Source: Deltaproteobacteria bacterium RBG_13_52_11 (GTDB lineage Bacteria > Desulfobacterota > B13-G15 > RBG-16-54-18). Taken from it: a DNA stretch of 7,113 nt. The translations under genes and the position numbers were made by a program. The notes beneath the pieces were generated by a model. It was given only the letters and a program-made list of their open reading frames with translations. It had not been told where the DNA came from and did no database searches. Below, piece by piece: positions 5,208 through 7,113 of this stretch; position 1 is the first letter of the stretch; each line of letters begins with the position of its first letter. The stretch is from contig MGQF01000047.1 in the NCBI GenBank assembly GCA_001797745.1, forward strand, positions 1 to 7,113, read 5' to 3'.

Positions 5208-5669
5208 TCAGGCTTTGGCTGGATCATCCTTCATTGTTTGGTATCGTTGTAGCTTTTGCCTTATCTCATCCGTGATGGGCATGGAGCGGTTCTTTTCATG
5301 GTCAAAGTATACGATAACTACCTTGCCCTCGGCAACGATGACGCCGTCGTTTTCCCTCACGAAGACATGTTCTATGACAAAGCTTGACGAGCTTATCTCG
5401 GCGATTCTGGAGTAGATGGTGAGCCTGTCGTTGTAATGTGATATTTCTTTATAATCGCATTCTGCCCGCGCGAGGATAAGGGAAAGGCTGAGCACATCGC
5501 GGGGGTCGAAAAGATCTAGTTTTTTAAAGAGATCGAAACGGGCGCTTTCCATATAGGCGAGAAAGCTGACATTATTGGTGTGGCCAAAGGCATCGGTCTC
5601 GTAGAGATAGACGTCGCGGGTAAAGGTGTGCGGATAGTCATCGGGTTGAAAGGGGATTATCTTTGCCAT
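5208..5669 (-). CDS. Acyl-CoA thioesterase, 4HBT/YbgC-FadM hot-dog family
   Basis: This 153-residue protein shows the 4-hydroxybenzoyl-CoA thioesterase-type active-site block YLYETDAFGHTNNVSFLAYMESAR (21-44): Asp26 is the expected catalytic residue, with G-H-x-N-N (29-33), Tyr39, Glu41 and Arg44 in their usual places. The rest fits the hot-dog strands: RAECDYKEISHYNDRLTIYSRI (68-89) and the late VIVAEGKVVIVYFD (110-123). Length matches the family. Known reaction: hydrolysis of an acyl-CoA to free acid and CoA in the cytosol; the acyl chain is not predictable. A strong ribosome-binding site GGAGGG (5681-5676) lies 6 nt before the ATG. It follows the dehydratase subunit by about 100 bp on the same strand, and both use CoA thioesters, so a shared pathway is plausible but unproven. 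Confidence 0.88.
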   Translation of the reverse strand: MAKIIPFQPDDYPHTFTRDVYLYETDAFGHTNNVSFLAYMESARFDLFKKLDLFDPRDVLSLSLILARAECDYKEISHYNDRLTIYSRIAEISSSSFVIEHVFVRENDGVIVAEGKVVIVYFDHEKNRSMPITDEIRQKLQRYQTMKDDPAKA

Positions 5670-5712
5670 TTTTTACCCTCCATGGACGCTCAAGGGGACG
5701 TATATAACTTAT

Positions 5713-5724
5713 TTAAATATTTAA
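5713..5724. promoter_or_regulatory. 12-bp AT palindrome between the dehydratase and thioesterase genes
   Basis: TTAAATATTTAA is a perfect palindrome lying in an AT-rich tract 44 bp upstream of the thioesterase start. It could be an operator or part of an internal promoter, but AT-rich palindromes of this length also arise by chance. Confidence 0.25.
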
Positions 5725-5771
5725 CTATTTTCGTTTCCCGCTTCGCCGCCTCTACCGCTTACAACTATTTG

Positions 5772-7113
5772 TTAGTAGCCGGGGGTTGCCCCTGTTTCCT
5801 TCCGAGTATTCAGCATCGTCTTAAACACCTCTAATCTCCTCTGGTATTGCTCGTGGTTATACACGCGAGGATCAAAGTTTTCCCATTCCAGTGTTAAAAC
5901 GGGGATACCCAGCTCTTTGCCTACGGCGTCTCCTATGATGAGAGGGTCCCCTGCTACAGCGCGACACCCGACGTGGTAGCGGTTGAGTAAGCCGTCGATC
6001 TTCAGCCTTTTGCAGCCTTCTATAATCAGGCGGACCCTTCTGGGCAGGCTGGTGGCCAGGGACCCCTGTAAATGGAGAGACATCATAGCATAAGGGTCTT
6101 TCGCTGACCCCGGGTAAGGTACTCTAAAGCCGGGGTCGCACGCCACTATAGCCATACCCAGCTCACCTACCAGGTGGTCAAGTCTCGGGTCGCCGTGATG
6201 CGCGGGCAGCATCGCGAGTATGCGGGGTGCTCCCTTCTCCACTACTCCTATCCCTTTATCAACCCTCTCCTGTAATTCCTCGCGCAATGTGTTTATGGCA
6301 TCGATTGCCTGCGGCAGACCATCATCTAAGCTCAACGTCAACCCATAGAGAACCATCAAAAGGTTGTCGTGGGGGGCACTTATCGGCAGCGGGTCGCTGT
6401 TTTCGATTAAGTCCCGCAGCTTGCCAACGGCGTTGTCAAGCTCAGCCCTGGCATCCAGCATCTCCTGAAACATGTCATCCGTTATCTCAAAACCCACGAC
6501 CTCCTGAACTCTCTCCACCAGCTTCCTCGTGCTTTTAACTACCAGTCCGATAGTCCGCTCTGAGTCTACCTCGTAATCTTTAAACGACCTGTCCTGACAG
6601 GTATCATAGCAACAGACCGGTATGTCGTAAAGCTCATGCAGCACATTAATTGTCTTCGGCGCTGTTTCACAGGAGAAGCCGGTGGTTACCAACAGGTCCG
6701 GCTTCGGTAACATATCCAGCGTGAATAGCCCGACCAGTGACTTAACATTACTGCAATGGGCCACTGCCCCTGCTTTCAGCCATTTCCTCTCGGCTGCCTC
6801 CAGTACGGGCACCATCTTGTCGAAGATGTTACCAATAATGAGCAGGGCGGCCCAGCATTGATGCGATGAAAGCACCTCTTTGGATTGAGAGGCTAAAACA
6901 GAGCTGACTATTTCAAAAACCGGCGCCATAAAACCGAAGAGGACCTTCTTTTTTCCGTCCTCTCTGGCTAGTACCGAGTTGACCAGATTTAGTAAAGACA
7001 ACCGCAGGATTTTTCTTACACCTTTGAGCTCCATATCATAATACTTGTTGAGTCTCTGCTTGCCCCGCTCGATATCATCGGCAATGATCCCCAGCTTATT
7101 AAACGCCCGCTCT
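5772..7113 (-). CDS. 2-hydroxyacyl-CoA dehydratase / benzoyl-CoA reductase family subunit (HgdB/BcrC-like), 5' end outside the window
   Basis: The frame is open from the TAA at 5774-5772 to the window edge. The Met at 7034 has no ribosome-binding site and the 26 preceding codons (RAFNKLGIIADDIERGKQRL...) are coding-like, so the gene starts beyond 7113. Counting from Met-7034, family marks are LFGFMAPVFEIV (about 32-43), AHCSNVKSLVG (Cys94), DLLVTTGFSCETAPKT (Cys122), the second-domain PRILAMLPAHHGDPRLDHLVGELG (270-293), RYHVGCRAVAGD (Cys357), and GIPVLTLEWENFDPR (376-390) followed by RRLEVFKTML. Three widely spaced cysteines like these hold the [4Fe-4S] cluster in family members. The family carries out ATP-activated, radical-type dehydration of 2-hydroxyacyl-CoA, or aromatic ring reduction, in anaerobes, normally as a two-subunit enzyme with an activator ATPase; neither partner is in view. 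The CCYDTC cluster (141-146) is an added feature. Confidence 0.85.
   Translation of the reverse strand, partial: ERAFNKLGIIADDIERGKQRLNKYYDMELKGVRKILRLSLLNLVNSVLAREDGKKKVLFGFMAPVFEIVSSVLASQSKEVLSSHQCWAALLIIGNIFDKMVPVLEAAERKWLKAGAVAHCSNVKSLVGLFTLDMLPKPDLLVTTGFSCETAPKTINVLHELYDIPVCCYDTCQDRSFKDYEVDSERTIGLVVKSTRKLVERVQEVVGFEITDDMFQEMLDARAELDNAVGKLRDLIENSDPLPISAPHDNLLMVLYGLTLSLDDGLPQAIDAINTLREELQERVDKGIGVVEKGAPRILAMLPAHHGDPRLDHLVGELGMAIVACDPGFRVPYPGSAKDPYAMMSLHLQGSLATSLPRRVRLIIEGCKRLKIDGLLNRYHVGCRAVAGDPLIIGDAVGKELGIPVLTLEWENFDPRVYNHEQYQRRLEVFKTMLNTRKETGATPGY

Overview
This window looks like a piece of chromosome from a strictly anaerobic bacterium, possibly a Desulfobacterota/Syntrophia-type organism. 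The reasons are a DUF3786 protein, a 2-hydroxyacyl-CoA dehydratase (HgdB/BcrC-type) subunit, and GC-moderate coding DNA with hairpin-rich intergenic repeats. The taxonomic call is inference; no marker gene is present.

Left part, + strand (1-2384): the 3' end of a 14-TM-type MFS drug transporter, a DUF3786 gene 34 bp behind it (probable operon), a 327-bp intergenic stretch packed with short inverted repeats, and a small TIM-barrel amidohydrolase.

Middle (2385-3740): a minus-strand HepT/MntA toxin-antitoxin pair with a plausible promoter and an inverted repeat at its -35. Next comes a frameshifted second copy of only the last ~200 bp of the amidohydrolase. The toxin-antitoxin pair therefore sits between a gene and a broken partial duplicate of it.

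Right-middle (3685-5128): the most interesting part. Two minus-strand genes of unknown function (a possible TraB/ChaN-like protein and a four-helix membrane protein) are each followed at once by a 62-63 bp element with attC architecture. Each element has AAC...GTT outer boxes, 4-nt spacers and paired inner boxes carrying one unpaired G at the same place. I read this as a small integron gene-cassette cluster without an integrase in view (a CALIN). The membrane-protein cassette is AT-rich and carries its own near-consensus promoter.

Right end, - strand (5208-7113): a hot-dog-fold acyl-CoA thioesterase behind a 2-hydroxyacyl-CoA dehydratase subunit. The latter reads open to the window edge and is therefore 5'-truncated by the window. 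Both act on CoA thioesters and may be co-transcribed.
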